A stretch of DNA of 64,000 nucleotides from Salvia splendens (lineage: Eukaryota > Streptophyta > Magnoliopsida > Lamiales > Lamiaceae): NCBI RefSeq assembly GCF_004379255.2, contig NC_056047.1, forward strand, positions 20,040,293-20,104,292, in the 5' to 3' direction. Within the stretch, counting starts at the first letter, position 1, and each line of letters starts with the position of its first letter. Shown one piece after another: positions 24,365 to 34,239 of this stretch. Under the pieces are notes generated by a model. The model was not told where the DNA came from and made no database searches. It saw only the letters and a program-made list of their open reading frames with translations. The position numbers and the translations under genes were made by a program.

Positions 24365-25304
24365 CTATTCATCTGACTCTACCCCCAATGTTCTTTGGAG
24401 ACCCCGTATCATTGCCACATGCGATCGAAGTTGCTCGGGGGTCATATTTGACCTATCGGTCAAATTGAGTTGGGCCAAAATCCCCCACAACGAGTTGGTG
24501 GGGGGTTGAGGTGGCACATAGGGAGCGGGAGCGGGACCGCTGGGCCGGCGTCGGGGCTACCCAAGTTAGCTGCGGCAAGTTGGCTAGCCACATCTTTGGA
24601 GCCGGCGTCGGATAGGGATACCGACCTCGACCGTTTGGAGGAGGAGCTAGAGGAGGATGATACGCATCCCCTATACTTCGGATGCGACCGCGTCTCCTGC
24701 CAAATGTTGAGGTACTTGAACGGCTTGTAGTTAATGGATTGGTAGGTCGCCAATGCGACACTGATGATGTCGACCTCGCTTCGGCCGCTCCCCGCCGACC
24801 GCTCTTCCTGGAGGTAATACCCCTGGAACTTTTGGATTTCTTTGTTGGCTCTGTATATGGCATTGCGCACCATACTCTCGTTGCGCTCGATTGTTCCAGC
24901 CGGCCAGTTTTGATTGTACCGGCGACAGATGCGCTACCAATAATGGTCACCGGATTGGTTCGTGCCAACCTCCGGATCTTCGGAGATTGACAAGAATGCT
25001 TTGAATAATTCTCCATCTTCCCAGGAGTGTACGGGGTGCGGACACCGCGAGTAGGAAGAGGAGGAGTTTGAGAGGGGCCGCTCCCTCCCACTCTGGGCAC
25101 GGATGGCTCGGGTGTCCACCCGTATTGCCCTTCGGGGGAATCTTGGTCGTCGATCGGGTAAGGCTAGTAGCCACCCAGAACTTGCGAACCTTGGGTTTGA
25201 GGAGGGGCTGAATATTCCGTTTCAGGACTAGGAAATGGTTGTGAACCGAACCAATCGGGGTTCCAACCGTGGGAGCTGGAGGGGTGATCGCCGGAGCCGG
25301 ACAT
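24365..25304 (-). pseudogene. PIF1 accessory Myb/SANT-like ORF (broken)
   Basis: ATG at 25304 opens MSGSGDHPSSSHGWNPDW; the stop is TAG at 24365-24367 after VAMIRGLQRTLGVESDE. Between them are the Myb/SANT-like (NAM-associated) features: WEDGELFKAFLSISEDPEVG with TNQSGDHYW, then MVRNAIYRANKEIQKFQGYY, and a serine run followed by the C-terminal part. Autonomous PIF/Harbinger elements encode such a DNA-binding partner besides the transposase. A stop at about 25165 and shifts near 24935 and 24490 break it. The TE-related reading is firm; the exact domain label is from memory of the family. Confidence 0.75.
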
Positions 25305-25514
25305 TGTTTTGTTGTAAGAGTGAAAGAAAGATTGAGAATTGAGAATGGAAATGAGAGAATTTAGATGAGAATTGTGTAGTGTGGTGTGAATTTTTGGGTG
25401 TGGAAGTGGAGGTATTTATAGATGAAAATGTGTATTTTTGGGGAAAAAATTAAAAAATAAATTAAAAGTGGATAGAAAACGGATATAATTTTTTGGGAAG
25501 TGGGAAAATATATA

Positions 25515-26605
25515 CTACCTCCGTCCCTGAAAATTCGTCCCAGTTTACCATTTTGGTCCGTCCCTGAAAATTTGTCCCACTTCAAACTTACTAAAAATGG
25601 ACATATCTTTATACTCCTCCATATTCATGATATTTACACTCTGACCCCATCTCATTTTTCCATTTGGGTGCTCATTTTCGATGCCACCCTTTCGCCTCCC
25701 TCATCACTCCCACCGCCTCCCCTCCCTAAACACTCCCTCCTTCAATGATGGGCAACCACCCACCGCCGCCTTCAATGTAATTCAACCACCCCACCGCCTC
25801 TATCACCGGAAACCCTAGCATCAATCTCTCTCTCTCTCCTCCATCTCTGTTTCTTCACTCTTCCGCTTCCTCTCCGATTTCGCGACCCGCTTGGTCTTGA
25901 CGTCGGCGCTCTTCACGTCGGAGAGCCTCCGCAGCGATGTAACATTGAATCCCTGCCCGTTTCCCCAATTCGTGTCGGCGTTCAATCGATTTCCTGCTTT
26001 GAGGATCACTTCGAGGAATTTGAAGAAGACACCGCCGCTACGGAGCTCGTTGCAGCCTAGCTCGCAGGTCTGCAGCGACTCCTTGAGATGGAGAATCTCC
26101 GGCTCGTAGCTTTCTCGGAAGAGCATGGCGTTAAATCGGACGAACGCTGATGGGATTGCTCGTAGAATGTGGTGGAGGAAGGCCTCCGCGTCGGCGAGTT
26201 TAGCTGGATCGCCGGTGAATTGGAGGATTTTGGTGGTTTCCTCTTGTGTTGGGCAGATTTTGGTCATTTTCTCTAGGTTTCGGCGTTGAGGCCTCTTCCC
26301 TCCATGGCTGCTTCCACGATTTCTCTGTGTGAGATTTGCAGAGATTTGATGACGATTGCTGTGTTTTGGGATTTTCTCGGATGGAGAATGAATGTTTGTG
26401 TTGATGGAGCTGCAATTGAGCTTGAGTTCTTGTTTCTATCACTTGGTTTCTGAATAAAAGAATAGCATCCAGGTGGGACCCAAACTCCATTACACTCATT
26501 CATTTAATACAAAGTCAAACTACTCCTTCATTTAATACAAAGTCAAACTACTCCTTAAAACCCGTGCCCGGTCAAACCGGGATGAATTTTGGGGGACGGA
26601 GGTTG
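25515..26605 (-). mobile_element. Stowaway/mariner-type element carrying a formin gene fragment
   Basis: The left terminus CTACCTCCGTCCCTGAAAAT (25515) matches the inverted right terminus CAACCTCCGTCCCCCAAAAT (ending 26605), and the element is flanked by TA (25513-25514 and 26606-26607). Matching bases extend inside, for example TTCGTCCCAGTTT against TTCATCCCGGTTT. At 1,091 bp it is far longer than usual Stowaway MITEs (150-350 bp). The extra length is a host-gene fragment (formin FH2, separate entry). It sits inside PIF1. Confidence 0.82.
25815..26385 (-). pseudogene. Captured formin FH2 fragment
   Basis: Reading from about 26385 leftward: HPRKSQNTAIVIKSLQIS, REIVEAAMEGRGLNAET, then after a one-base loss near 26275 LEKMTKICPTQEET and the open frame 25821-26267, with DPAKLADAEAFLHHILRAI, AFVRFNAMLFRES, ILHLKESLQTCELGC, FKFLEVILKAGNRLN and FNVTSLRRLSDVKSADVKT. 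These are consecutive blocks of the formin homology 2 domain, which nucleates and caps actin filaments. Similarity ends abruptly at DVKT, where the usual continuation (GKTTLLHFVV-like) is absent and basic non-formin sequence follows. About 165 of roughly 400 FH2 residues are present, with no FH1 and no start. I infer a gene-fragment capture, not a gene. Confidence 0.8.
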
Positions 26606-26845
26606 TATTTTTTATTTTTAATCGTATTTTTTTAATTAAAATCCTATTTTTTTTAAAAAAAATTCAAATTGCCAACGGCTATGCCGTTAGCCAATGGAAG
26701 GCTGCCACGTATGTTGCTCGCTGGAACGGACGTGCTCGATGCATCGAGCAGCGCCGCGCCAGCGGCAAGAGCGCAGCGGCGAACAGCGGTGCCGTTCCGC
26801 TGGCACGGACGGACGCCGTTCTGCTCACCACTGCGGATGCTCTAA

Positions 26846-27118
26846 GTGGCTTATCCATCCCTTTCCTATTGTTTGGTTGCCATGATAGTGCTACCCGTAG
26901 GCCCATGAAAGGGAAGAAAGCTCGTCCAGGATCGAAAATATATGCGTGATAACTCAATCACTCAAATTTGCAGTGATTGTACACTATTCTTCCATGATAC
27001 CCACAAATGCCCCTTCTCTCACCTCTCTCCTCTCACCCTACCACCTCATTTCTCTTTCCTTCATCTCTCTTCTGATGCTATGCAGCCCAAGTTCACCTCT
27101 CCCATGGCGGGAGTGGTG
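26846..27118. other. Unique-looking spacer between PIF1 and Copia2
   Basis: Pyrimidine-rich around 26995-27100. No frame with recognisable similarity. It is the original host sequence into which Copia2 inserted and continues at 37632. Confidence 0.5.
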
Positions 27119-27123
27119 CGCCG

Positions 27124-28587
27124 TGTTAGGATTGGTATACTGAAAAGCATATTTCGAGCAAGTTGCACGGATAGAATTGCTTGTATACAATAAACTCTGC
27201 AATCCACTTTTAACTCAAGGCAAGAAGAAGTAATTTTATCGCATTGGTATTTGCTTATGCATTTATAAGATGTTTCTCAAACATTTAAATGTATAAGAAG
27301 CAAATAAGTCTAATTCTTCTGCATAGTAGACTGGTCGTGAACGACGTTCACAGAAGGTGACGCAGTCGGTCCTTTGTAGAAGAGAAATAGAATTTCACAA
27401 CCTAGATGGGCTTTGGCTACCTATCATGAAAGGTTGCAGTGTCAGTCCGCATGTTTCCTTACCTTAGGAAATAAACGACACTGGTGTGGTATAGCACTAA
27501 AGGATCTAACAGTTGAGATAAGTCTTTCTTGCTATTTATTGAAAGACGAGGTCTCGGTGATTGTTATTTCTTAATCATTGTTGACATAACATTGAGCATA
27601 CGATATTGATTATGCACTACTTTGATTTATCAAATGGTGTGGATTTTTCGCAATCCAAGAATCCTGATATCTTGGGTAGTGGTGATCTATGTCTAGAGGT
27701 GCTAGTATTGTTATTGCAATGAATCGTGTGCTGGGTGAGTCCAGTTTGATAATATCCTCAAGAGGTGTTCGAAAAAGGTTTTATTATTCAGAAACCCGGT
27801 CGGTTGGAATTTATTCCAGAATAATAAATAAAGATTTTGAACTAGACAACTCTTGGAAAAAGATATTAATTAATTAAAGTCAAATATCAGACTTAAATTA
27901 ATTAATGGATATTTATATCTTAAACACGAGAAATAATAAATTAAAGAGGTAAAGCCCGGATTACTCGTAATTTGGGATTGGACGGGTAGTCAATATTATT
28001 ATACTATAGTGGATGATAATAATATTCTGTCGGACTTATTAAATTGGGGCTCAATTTATTTTGTAAAAGTCCAACAGGTTTAGCCCAAGTCCAATCTCCA
28101 TGGATCACTAATCTGGCCCATTATAACTCAATATAAAAGGAGATTAGAAGTGAGATTTAGTGTAATTAACCTAGAATTTTCGTGCTCCCTTCTGGGAGTG
28201 GATGGAAAAATCAGTTTTTGATAGAACTGGTATTCTGTCTCCTTTCTAATCAAGCCCTTTTCGATTCTGACAAGCTTTGCCCACCCAAAGGTCAGATTCT
28301 GAGTTTGGGATACAGATTAGAAGATTCGTGGTTGAGTACGAAGAACAGCACGTGGAGAAGGCGCAAGCAATCGTCGATTCTTTGGAGAATCAGATCGGTA
28401 ATCCTAAACCGTAGAATATCATGAATTAGGATTTTAATTCCTTAAGCATGATTTTTGTGCGTTCTTGTATGCAATTCTATGTTTAACGTGTAGTTAATTA
28501 ATCACATAATCGGTCAAATAGATTCATATGTATGATTTATTTGTGAATGCATGACTTCCGCTGTGCAAGGGGCACCAAACCCCAGCA
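27124..28587 (+). repeat. Copia2 5' LTR
   Basis: 1,464 bp, TG...CA. A possible TATA region (AATATAAAAGGAG) lies at about 28128-28140. It contains GGGAGTGGATGGAAAAATCA and similar words shared with the 3' copy. Confidence 0.93.
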
Positions 28588-28589
28588 AT

Positions 28590-28602
28590 TGGTATCAGAG
28601 CC
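28590..28602 (+). other. Copia2 primer binding site (initiator Met tRNA)
   Basis: TGGTATCAGAGCC begins 3 bp after the 5' LTR, the standard plant primer site for initiator methionine tRNA. Confidence 0.92.
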
Positions 28603-28794
28603 AATTTTTGGCACTGATTATGTGGATTAATTTCATGTTATGTGAATTTCTTGAATGCATGTTCGTTGTTTATATGTTTTGTACGTGTAAACAAAGTTTG
28701 ATTTTGCGTGATGAAACCCTAGCGTTCGGAGAAGAAATCAATTTTAACGCTGCAATCTTGTTTTCTTTTGGTCGACGGTATAATCATTCCATGA

Positions 28795-30462
28795 GAGCAT
28801 CCACAACGGTGGTGGGAGTGAAGGCCGCCGTCCGTGCCAGCGGCGAGGACGAGGACCGCCGCCGCTGCGCTCGCGCAGCTGGCACGGCGCTGCTCGATGC
28901 ACCGAGCAGAGCCGTGCCAGCGAGCAGGCGACGTGGCGGCTTATGATTGGGCAACGGCATAGCCGTTGCCTTTGAATTATTTTTTTTTATTTTAAAAATC
29001 TTTTTTAAATTATATAAAATGATTAAAAAATTCCAAATCCCAAAAATATGGTCGTTTTTTCCCGTTTTTTCTGAATTTTTTTGAGTTTTTTTTATTTTTT
29101 TCCCCCAAAATCATCTATAAATACACACATTCATCATCCATTTATCACATCAATTCATCTCCCATTCATCTCTCATTCTTAAAATTCTCATACAAACTAT
29201 CAACACATTCATCCCTCATTCAAAACCTCAAATGGATTTCACCCATATTATGGCGGAAGCGGAACGCGAAGAACAAGAATACTACGAACAACATCGTGCC
29301 GCTTACGAAGCATATGTCGCGGCGAATACCCCCGCTCCTCCTCCTCAACGAACCAGATCAAATCGGCGCTACATCCATCGTGACCGGGAGGGAGCCCACG
29401 AAAGGCTCGTTGCCGACTACTTTGCCGACCAGCTGCGGTTTCCGGCAGATTACTTTAGGCGCCGTTTTCGCATGTCAAAGCGCTTGTTCATGCGAATTGT
29501 CAACACATTGTCCGCACGTGTTGAATTTTTCCAAACAGGTCAAGATGCAGCCGGCCGGCAAAGTATCACGCCGGTGCAGAAGTGTACGTGTGCCATCCGA
29601 CAACTCGCTACTGGGCAAACGGCCGACATCTTCGACGAGTATTTGCATATCGGTGAGTCCACTGGAATCCTTTGTCTAAAGAATTTTTGCGAGGGCATTC
29701 GTTCAGCTTTCGGGGATGAATTCCTTCGGGCACCCAGCACCGATGATTGTCAACGGTTGCTGCGTCTTCACGAATTAGTCCATGGCTTCCCCGGAATGCT
29801 TGGCAGCATTGACTGCATGCATTGGAGGTGGAAGAATTGCCCGAATGCTTGGAGGGGGCAACACTTAAGCGGTCACAAAGGCGGCGGCCCAACACTTATC
29901 CTTGAGGCGGTCGCCGACTACCGCCTATGGATTGGGCATGCATATTTCGGCGTTGCCGGAGCCAACATGATTATAGCCGACGAAGGGCCAAGGGCGGCTA
30001 GCTTCTACGACGAGGATGAAGCCGGAAGCTCAACAGCGAGGTCTCCCCCACGCCGAGGTGAGCATACGACGGTTGGCCAGAGGATCGAGACAAGGCACAC
30101 AATGCGCGATACCCGAACCCACATTCAGCTACAAGAAGACCTAATCAAACACATGTGGGCAAAATTCGGCAACGAGTAGTGGTTTTTTTAATTTTTAGTA
30201 TTTTAATTATGTAATTTTTAATTTTTAGGATTTTAATTATGTCGTTTTTTATTATATTTGTCATTTGTAATATTATTTATGTTTTTTTAATGAATTTTAG
30301 TATTATGGAAATGTTTATGTTTAATTGAATATTAAATTAATTGTGCTCGTCCTTGCGGAAGAGCACATTTGTGGGTGTTGTGCTCTTGCCAGAGAGCAGA
30401 CATGAATAGTACCGCCCGGGCCCACAACCGTGCCGCTGGCAAGAGCACGGTTGTGGATGCTC
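28795..30462 (+). mobile_element. PIF/Harbinger element (PIF2) in the Copia2 leader
   Basis: Termini GAGCATCCACAACGGTGG (28795) and, inverted, GGTTGTGGATGCTC (ending 30462), with 3-bp direct repeats TGA on both sides (28792-28794 and 30463-30465). It has the same terminal family as PIF1. Length is 1,668 bp. It carries one ORF, a transposase with a large internal deletion. Close outside the element the word GGTATAATCAT occurs on both sides (28777-28787 and 30468-30478). Confidence 0.9.
29232..30179 (+). pseudogene. PIF2 transposase, internally deleted
   Basis: 315 residues, uninterrupted frame from ATG 29232. The N-terminus has the plant Harbinger signature RSNRRYIHRDREGAHERLV, then FRMSKRLFMRIVNTLS and CTCAIRQLATGQTADIFDEY. 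The first catalytic Asp is in MLGSIDCMHWRWKNCPNAW, followed by GGGPTLILEAVADYRLWIGH and FGVAGANM. Here a normal family member continues with the second Asp and the Glu of the DDE triad. This protein instead jumps to the C-terminal tail (SFYDEDEAGSSTARSPP, HIQLQEDLIKHMWAKFGNE). About 100 or more residues are missing, with the reading frame kept. It should be catalytically dead but might still bind DNA or partners. Related proteins are annotated as ALP1-like or HARBI1-like. Confidence 0.85.
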
Positions 30463-30589
30463 TGATGGTATAATCATACTTGAAGTAATGATTACATGGA
30501 ATGATTAGTTTCCATCTCTTAAATCAATTGTGAGTTGGTAATGTGAATTCATCTTCGCGAAACTATTCGATTGAATTGACAAATCGTCT

Positions 30590-30960
30590 GTTCGGGATTG
30601 ACGGCAATTCGCTGGCGATGGAGACAAGCCGTGGTCCTCGCGAGTCTACGGGAAGCAGCGGGACAGCGACAGGGTGCGGATATTGCGATGATGAACACAG
30701 CAGTGGCAGCGATTCCAACAACGATCGCGCAGCAGTGCCTGTGTGCAGCGGCAGCATTTCCAGCGGCGTCGACGCTGCAGCAGCGATGGGTGCGACGACG
30801 CTGCAGCGTCGGCATCTTGCGTAGCAGCTGTGTCGTCAACGGAGAGCAACAGCAGCAAGTGCGTGCAGCGGTGACGAGGACGACGCAGCAGCGACGTCGT
30901 CACGCAGGCAGCAACAGCGAAGTTCGAGTGGGAGTACGACGACGCAAGATTAGGGTTTCC
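30590..30960 (+). other. GC-rich triplet-biased island in the Copia2 leader
   Basis: A GCA/GCG/ACG-rich stretch in an otherwise AT-rich element. It keeps several frames open by composition alone (up to 131 codons). None resembles a known protein, so I do not call a gene. Confidence 0.6.
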
Positions 30961-31019
30961 CTATGCGTGATGTCTAGACACCTCGTCCCGTGACTTCGCC
31001 TTCCAAATTTTGATTAGGG

Positions 31020-32110
31020 ATTCCAAATCCTAGGATTCAATTTGGAAAATAATTCAAGATATGATTTAGATTAAGATTTTAATATATCTTTAATTGGATT
31101 ATCTAAAATTTAATTTTTAATTAAATTATGGATTAATTTGGATTTTATCCTTATTTTATGGATTTAGATATATTTAATTATATCTAGATAAATCCTAGAT
31201 AAATTTGGATGAATAATTAAATTTATTTCTGTCATATGGATTTAGATAGATTTTATTCTATCTTGTTGAATCCTTGATTGACTAAGATAAATATTAATTA
31301 AGTTTATCCATATCTTGTAGATATTGATAGATCTATACCTATCTAGAATATATCTTAGTAGATTTGGATAATTAAAATCCATGTTTATCTTTATCTTGTG
31401 GATATTTATAGAATTAATTCTATTTAGAAAATATCCTAGTAGATTTAGATAATTAAATGTATCTCTGTCTTATAGATATTGATAGATTTATATATATCTA
31501 GAATATATCTTAGAAAATTTAGATAATTGTTAATCCAGTATTGTAATTATCTTTTGGATTTAGGATAGATTTAGTTCTATCTAGTTAAATCCTAGTTGAA
31601 TTAATATTAATTCTAGTTTATCCTAATTTTATGGATATAAATAGATTTATTTCTATTTCGAAAATATCCTAGATAAATATGGATAAAGATAATACAAGAT
31701 AATCCTAATCTAATTGGATTTTGATAAAGTTAATTTTATCTAGAATAAATCCTAATAGATATGATATATTCTAGTTTCTTATTCTAAATAATTTAAGATT
31801 TTCTTAAATCTTAGAGTGATTGGATTTTATCTTATGGATTTGGATAGATTTGTTTCTATCCTGAAATATCCTAGCATGATTTTGATAATGTTAATCCAAG
31901 ATCAGTCTTATCTTGAATTCAAGGATTTGATTTTATTCTTATAAAATCTAGAATAATCCCAAAAAGGATTTAGATAGATTCAACTCTATCTAGATAAATC
32001 CTAAATTAATTTGGATAGTCATTATCCAAGATAAATTTATCAAATCTGAAATTCATATTTTGGATAAGATAAGGAATTAATTATTTATTTAAATCTCCCT
32101 AGATTTATTA
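31020..32110 (+). repeat. Degenerate ~78-bp tandem repeats in Copia2
   Basis: Successive units with the consensus theme TTATGGATTTAGATAGATTT, TTCTATCTAGATAAATCCTA and GATTTGGATAATTAA, for example starting near 31156, 31232, 31312, 31391 and 31468, and continuing with more drift to about 32060. Each unit contains an internal palindrome (GATAGATTT...TCTATCTAGA), so the RNA could form a row of hairpins. Confidence 0.75.
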
Positions 32111-32316
32111 AATAATTTCAATAATTATCCAGTGTGATTAATTACCATGAAGTAAATGGACTTATCTATTTATTTGGTGTTAATCTGTTTTAAGTGGATT
32201 ATCTGCATTGTCTGCTTGTGTGATAATTATGCAAAAACAATGTTTAAAATGATGACTAAGCGATAATTACAACAGTGTGTTGTATATGGTCTCCATAAAT
32301 TGGTCTATATATGAAG

Positions 32317-32725
32317 CAGTTTCTAATATTATCGCGACCCACCTTAGTGGGAGCAATAATCCTACGAAATAGCAAGTTCATAAGATTAGACTTCTTTATA
32401 GTATGTTGCTTAAACTAGAAGCTTGTTTCTAATATTATCGCGACCCACCCTAGTGGGAGCCATAATCCTACGAAATTGCAAGTTCGTATGTTTAAGCATA
32501 TTTATAAGATAGCTATGGAATTTTGTTAGTGGCGTACGACCTTCCCTAGAAGGAGCATCAAAACAGAAATGAAATTCCTAGATGCAAATATTTATGGTAA
32601 ATGCTTAGGCAATATTTGGCAGCCATGCCACCTTAGTGGTCTCTGGACTATCCGTCGGTATTGTGACCAGGAAATTGTTGGAATCCGAATTTGTATGACC
32701 TCCCTAGAGGCGTACTTATTTTGGT
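32317..32725 (+). repeat. Hairpin-forming direct repeats in the Copia2 leader
   Basis: A 64-bp segment (TTTCTAATATTATCGCGACC, then CACCTTAGTGGGAG and AATCCTACGAAAT) occurs at 32317-32380 and again at 32424-32488 with few changes. Both copies, and three later sites near 32541 (CCTTCCCTAGAAGGAG), 32628 (GCCACCTTAGTGGTC) and 32699 (CCTCCCTAGAGGCG), share a small self-complementary stem around CTTAG/CCTAG. They lie just before the gag remnant. Confidence 0.75.
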
Positions 32726-32790
32726 TTTGACAGTTGCGAGATACATACATTGTTTTGTGGTTGTTTGCAATTATGTATCAAGCATAGTAT

Positions 32791-33350
32791 GTGATAAATA
32801 GTTTTATTTCTTCTCAGCCAAAATTCTTAATAATGTCTGCGAACGTTAAAGAAATCAAACTCGAAGGCCAAAATTATGTAGACTGGAAATATAAAATGGA
32901 TAAGATTCTCATTGCTGAAAACTTAAAGTTTGTATTCACCAATTCATGTCATCTATTTCCTAGACAAAATTCTATAAAGAAAGTTTAAAAATGCATTTAA
33001 TGCATGTGCCTAACAAGTTCTTTGAGATAGAAGGTCAAACTACTTTCTTTTAAGTAGTAAGACACGTCTTGGTTTATATTGATGAAACATGAATATTCAA
33101 TAAGGACGATGTCCAGATTCTATTGGAATATCCACAAGAGATAGAATGTTTTGAGGAATCTTATGATTCAGTTACTCAAATAGTTTCTACACTCAGTTCA
33201 TCGCCAAATGTAATAGGAAGTGAGTACAAGAAGGTTGTTACTGAAAAGTTGGAAACCTTCAGCATTGTATTCACTTTATTACTTTTGGAGGAAGATAACA
33301 TGATAGCTGACGAATTCATCAAGGCTGCATCTTTCCTATGTCTTAGTTAA
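32791..33350 (+). pseudogene. gag: Copia2 gag remnants
   Basis: ATG at about 32833 opens SANVKEIKLEGQNYVDWKYK with MDKILIAENLKFVF, the usual N-terminal copia Gag pattern. It is lost to stops by 32990. A second remnant at 33123-33350 (ESYDSVTQIVSTLSS) is compatible with the middle of Gag. No zinc knuckle could be confirmed. Confidence 0.6.
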
Positions 33351-34239
33351 ATCGAACAGAAGACTAGCAATGGAAAGAGGGAAGAGCTGAATTGTCATCA
33401 ATGAAAGCTATAAAGGCACGAAAAATTGGGTGAAAAGGCAAAAGAGAAGATGCATTGTGAGTCGGATTGACCTCTTCTACAGAAGGACAATGACTTAGAT
33501 AACAATGCAATTTCTAAAAGAGAGATCTAGATCCAGTTGGGCAGTTGTTGCAGTGGGAGCTATTTTTTATGCTCACTTTATTGTTTTGTTTTGATGTATA
33601 GTTTCAGTTTCTAAGCGTGTTAATGATTAAATGATGTTCGATGTCATTTGATAATGCTTGCATCATTGAGAAATGTGGAGCGAATATCTATCATAGTACC
33701 ATAGAAAAACAAATTATACATCATAGTATCTAAACAATATAATTGCAAAAAGATTGAGTTTAACACCACAGTTCAACTTCTTAAACAATGAATGATAAAG
33801 TATTTATGGTAATTAATCATAAGGCCAAGAAAGTACTTAGTAATTGTTCAAACTGATTTTGTCTAACTCAAGTGACTATCGAGATTTTAATAACTTGTTT
33901 GTTAAATAGCTTGAAGGTCAAGTAAGTCTGGTTGATGCACTATAAGTTAGAATCCTTTGGTGGTTCAAAGAATTCAGAATATTATGCAACATAGAAAGAC
34001 TAGTAAGTCTCAATGGTTTACACCATAGGAGACGAGCAAATGAGTTAAGATCAGTAGTGGGAGTTAAATCCTAGTTGACTATTCCAAGCATTCTTCTAAA
34101 GAATGGGATAGTCATATAAGAAGATATCGAAGTCTATCGAAGACAAGTTCGATAAGTGAACAGTTTTACTCAATAACACCTTATCATTGATGGGATATAC
34201 GTTGTAAACAACGAGTTATACCTTAAAGAAACTATCATA

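Larger units (their letters stand above)
1006..26842 (-). mobile_element. PIF/Harbinger element (PIF1), outermost shell of the nest
   Basis: The left terminus GAGCATCCACATCCGTGC starts at 1006 and the inverted right terminus GCGGATGCTC ends at 26842. Both are flanked by the 3-bp TSD TAA (1003-1005 and 26843-26845), as expected for PIF/Harbinger. The element is interrupted by a hAT element (1080-24084) and a Stowaway-type element (25515-26605), so its own sequence is 1006-1079, 24085-25514 and 26606-26842, about 1.7 kb. Its remaining gene, on the minus strand, is a broken Myb/SANT-like accessory ORF (24365-25304); no transposase is present. Joining the sequence across the hAT restores the subterminal pattern seen at the 3' end of the second PIF element (30350-30462), which independently supports the reconstruction. 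Confidence 0.88.

Noticed and set aside
30543..30993. Overlapping frames of up to 131 residues in the GCA-rich island
   Set aside because: Open on several frames and strands because of composition; alanine/arginine/glutamine-rich with no recognisable domain.
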